From Campylobacterota bacterium (GTDB taxonomy: Bacteria > Campylobacterota > Campylobacteria > Campylobacterales > Sulfurovaceae), in the NCBI GenBank assembly GCA_015488875.1, contig WFMX01000219.1:1-15575 (forward strand): a DNA stretch of 15,575 bases, given 5' to 3'. The translations under genes were made by a program, and so were the position numbers. The notes under the pieces were generated by a model. That model saw only the letters and a program-made list of their open reading frames with translations, did not search any database and was not told where the DNA came from. Within the stretch, counting starts at the first letter, position 1; every line of letters begins with the position of its first letter. This document shows positions 14,382 through 15,575 of the stretch, in pieces.

Positions 14382-14959
14382 TTAACAATCCTTACCAATC
14401 CTCTAGCCCCATTGTGACCAGGAATTGAACCTTTTAATACTAGGATGCTATTTTCAGCATCAAATGACACAACATCATTTTTGACAGTTACTTTTGTGTT
14501 ACCGTACTGTCCTGGCATCTTTTTACCTTTTTGGACACGACCAGGCCACTCTGCATTACCGATAGAACCAATTCGTCTACCCATTCTGTGTCCGTGACTA
14601 CCAGGTCCACCACCGAAGTTATGTCGCTTCATACCACCTGAAAAACCTCTACCCTTTGTATTGAGTGAAGTCTTTACGATGGCTACATCAGCCAATACAG
14701 CTAGATTTAACTCACCAGCTTCAGTACCCTCTGCCACTTCGATAGTCATAAATTTGTTAAACTCTTTAGTGATACCAAATTTATTTTGTTGACCCTCTAT
14801 ACTTTTGTTTAGCTTCTTACTGCTATTATAAGCTACAAGTGCTTTGCCATCTTCTCTTACTTCACAGACTTTCGCCTCTACGACTTTGAGGAGTGTGACA
14901 GGAACACTTGGTACTGTAATTGTTCTACTCATACCAATTTTTTCTACGATAAATTCCAT
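14378..14959 (-). CDS. rplC: 50S ribosomal protein L3
   Basis: A 193-residue protein that binds near the 3' end of 23S rRNA and helps start large-subunit assembly. It carries TKGRGFSGGMKRHNFGGGPG (about 101-120), the loop that approaches the peptidyl transferase centre, and the family signature around GNAEWPGRVQKGKKMPGQYG. Two ATGs stand in tandem (14962 and 14959). AAGGAG is 3 bases from the first and 6 from the second, and Campylobacter L3 starts MEYIVEKIGMSR, so 14959 is preferred. Confidence 0.96.
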   Translation of the reverse strand: MEFIVEKIGMSRTITVPSVPVTLLKVVEAKVCEVREDGKALVAYNSSKKLNKSIEGQQNKFGITKEFNKFMTIEVAEGTEAGELNLAVLADVAIVKTSLNTKGRGFSGGMKRHNFGGGPGSHGHRMGRRIGSIGNAEWPGRVQKGKKMPGQYGNTKVTVKNDVVSFDAENSILVLKGSIPGHNGARGLVRIVK

Positions 14960-14969
14960 CATCTACTCC

Positions 14970-15281
14970 TTATTTGTCCATTGATCTGATTTCTACTTCT
15001 ATCTCAGGTGCTAGATCCAATTTCATAAGTGAATCAATAGTATCTGAAGTAGCAGAAACGATGTCGATCATTCTCGCGTGAATTCTGATCTCAAACTGCT
15101 CTCTTGCGTCCTTGTTGACATGTGGAGATTTGAGCACAGTATAACGCTTCATCTTAGTAGGCATAGGAATTGGACCCCTAATTTCAGCACCTGTTCTCTT
15201 AACTGCATCAACGATAGCAGAAACCGATCTGTCTAAGACACGATGATCATAAGCCTTAAGCTTCAATCTAATTTTTTCCAT
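14970..15281 (-). CDS. rpsJ: 30S ribosomal protein S10
   Basis: A 103-residue, full-length small-subunit protein (also NusE, a transcription antitermination factor, in bacteria studied). The start MEKIRLKLKAYDHRVLDRS matches the family; GAEIRGPIPMPTKMKRYTVLKSPHVNKD (35-62 region) is the conserved loop, not written out in full detail here beyond its position, and the end is IEVEIRSMDK. The frame is open 13 codons further upstream to an ATG at 15320, but 15281 has an AAGGG site 5 bases before it and gives the standard length. It is the first gene of the S10-spc operon. Confidence 0.96.
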   Translation of the reverse strand: MEKIRLKLKAYDHRVLDRSVSAIVDAVKRTGAEIRGPIPMPTKMKRYTVLKSPHVNKDAREQFEIRIHARMIDIVSATSDTIDSLMKLDLAPEIEVEIRSMDK

Positions 15282-15302
15282 TTTTACCCTTATAAAGAAC
15301 TC

Positions 15303-15382
15303 GTTAGTTTTACCTAACATAAATTTTGTTGGACGCGTATTGTATCCAAATACTCTTTGTAGTTAGTCATATTTCTGACCAA
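15303..15382 (-). promoter_or_regulatory. Structured 5' leader of rpsJ, three short hairpins
   Basis: Three consecutive inverted repeats lie between the likely promoter and the rpsJ ribosome binding site: 15363-15369 with 15376-15382 (7 pairs including one wobble, loop of 6), 15329-15333 with 15345-15349 (5 pairs, loop of 11), and 15303-15307 with 15314-15318 (5 pairs, loop of 6). None is followed by a T-run, so they are not obvious terminators. They could form a regulatory leader, but each alone is within chance expectation. Confidence 0.3.
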
Positions 15383-15408
15383 AATCATCATCTTTCTCTG
15401 AAATCTTT

Positions 15409-15421
15409 CCTTATTATAAGG
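15409..15421 (-). promoter_or_regulatory. Candidate promoter of the S10 operon
   Basis: On the minus strand TATAAT (15413-15418) is a perfect -10 hexamer inside a 13-base palindrome, ccttattataagg. No consensus -35 is at 17 bases; a TTGCAA lies 22 bases upstream, too far. Campylobacterotal sigma-70 promoters often lack a clear -35, so this is acceptable. The expected start near 15406 gives a leader of about 125 bases to rpsJ. Confidence 0.45.
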
Positions 15422-15575
15422 ATAATATTGAAGATATCTATTGCAAAATCTCGAAAAAATCTGTGACTACACACAGACTACACAAAAATAGTTTATAATC
15501 AGCTCGTAATAGTTTTTGGCTTCATAATCGTAAAGATATATGATCAATTTAATTCTCAAATATACCCCAAGGAAA
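15422..15575. other. AT-rich upstream region at window edge
   Basis: No gene is supported. A 9-mer, gactacaca, is repeated at 15465-15473 and 15476-15484 (11-base period), and ctgtg/cacag (15461-15465 with 15472-15476) forms an inverted repeat in the same place. Minus-strand frames run into the window edge, one of them ending in TAA at about 15549-15551, but none has a recognisable C-terminus. Confidence 0.35.

Noticed and set aside
15494..15499. Plus-strand TATAAT suggesting a divergent promoter
   Set aside because: No -35 and no visible gene before the window edge; common in AT-rich DNA.

Overview
This window looks like a chromosomal segment of a campylobacterotal (epsilonproteobacterial) bacterium. 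From memory, the ribosomal proteins are close to Campylobacter homologues: L3 begins MEFIVEKIGMSRT, SecY begins MGNALTQKILITL, and S8, S5 and L4 align along their length. L30 (rpmD) is missing between rpsE and rplO, as in that phylum, and S14 is the short zinc-binding type. The AT-leaning composition and frequent ATA and CTA codons suggest a Sulfurovum/Sulfurimonas-like organism, but the genus is an inference.

All 27 supported genes lie on the minus strand. From right to left: a 294-base upstream region with a probable promoter and a structured leader (15282-15575); the complete S10-spc superoperon from rpsJ through rplC-rplD-rplW-rplB-rpsS-rplV-rpsC-rplP-rpmC-rpsQ-rplN-rplX-rplE-rpsN-rpsH-rplF-rplR-rpsE-rplO to secY and map (4907-15281); two unrecognised genes inserted precisely between map and infA (3422-4906); infA (3193-3411); a 560-base intergenic region with hairpin-forming, REP-like sequence (2633-3192); a long-chain acyl-CoA synthetase (914-2632); a group II truncated haemoglobin (350-826); and 349 bases with no recognisable gene.

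The ribosomal block is very compact. Many stop and start codons overlap or abut, so the genes are probably co-transcribed and often translationally coupled. SecY (protein export) and Map (N-terminal methionine removal) belong to the usual operon, and infA supplies initiation factor IF-1. The usual followers rpmJ-rpsM-rpsK-rpsD-rpoA-rplQ are not here.

The least ordinary part is 3422-4906. A 434-residue protein carries a candidate papain/C39-like Gln-Cys-His-Asp catalytic set, and a 59-residue, very acidic protein follows directly. The start of the first abuts the map stop, the start of the second abuts the stop of the first, and both genes are AT-richer than their neighbours. This looks like a horizontally acquired pair now expressed with the translation machinery; its function is unknown. 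Second in interest are two neighbouring hairpins (2855-3003) whose loops carry a perfectly complementary 11-mer, and three successive small hairpins in the rpsJ leader.
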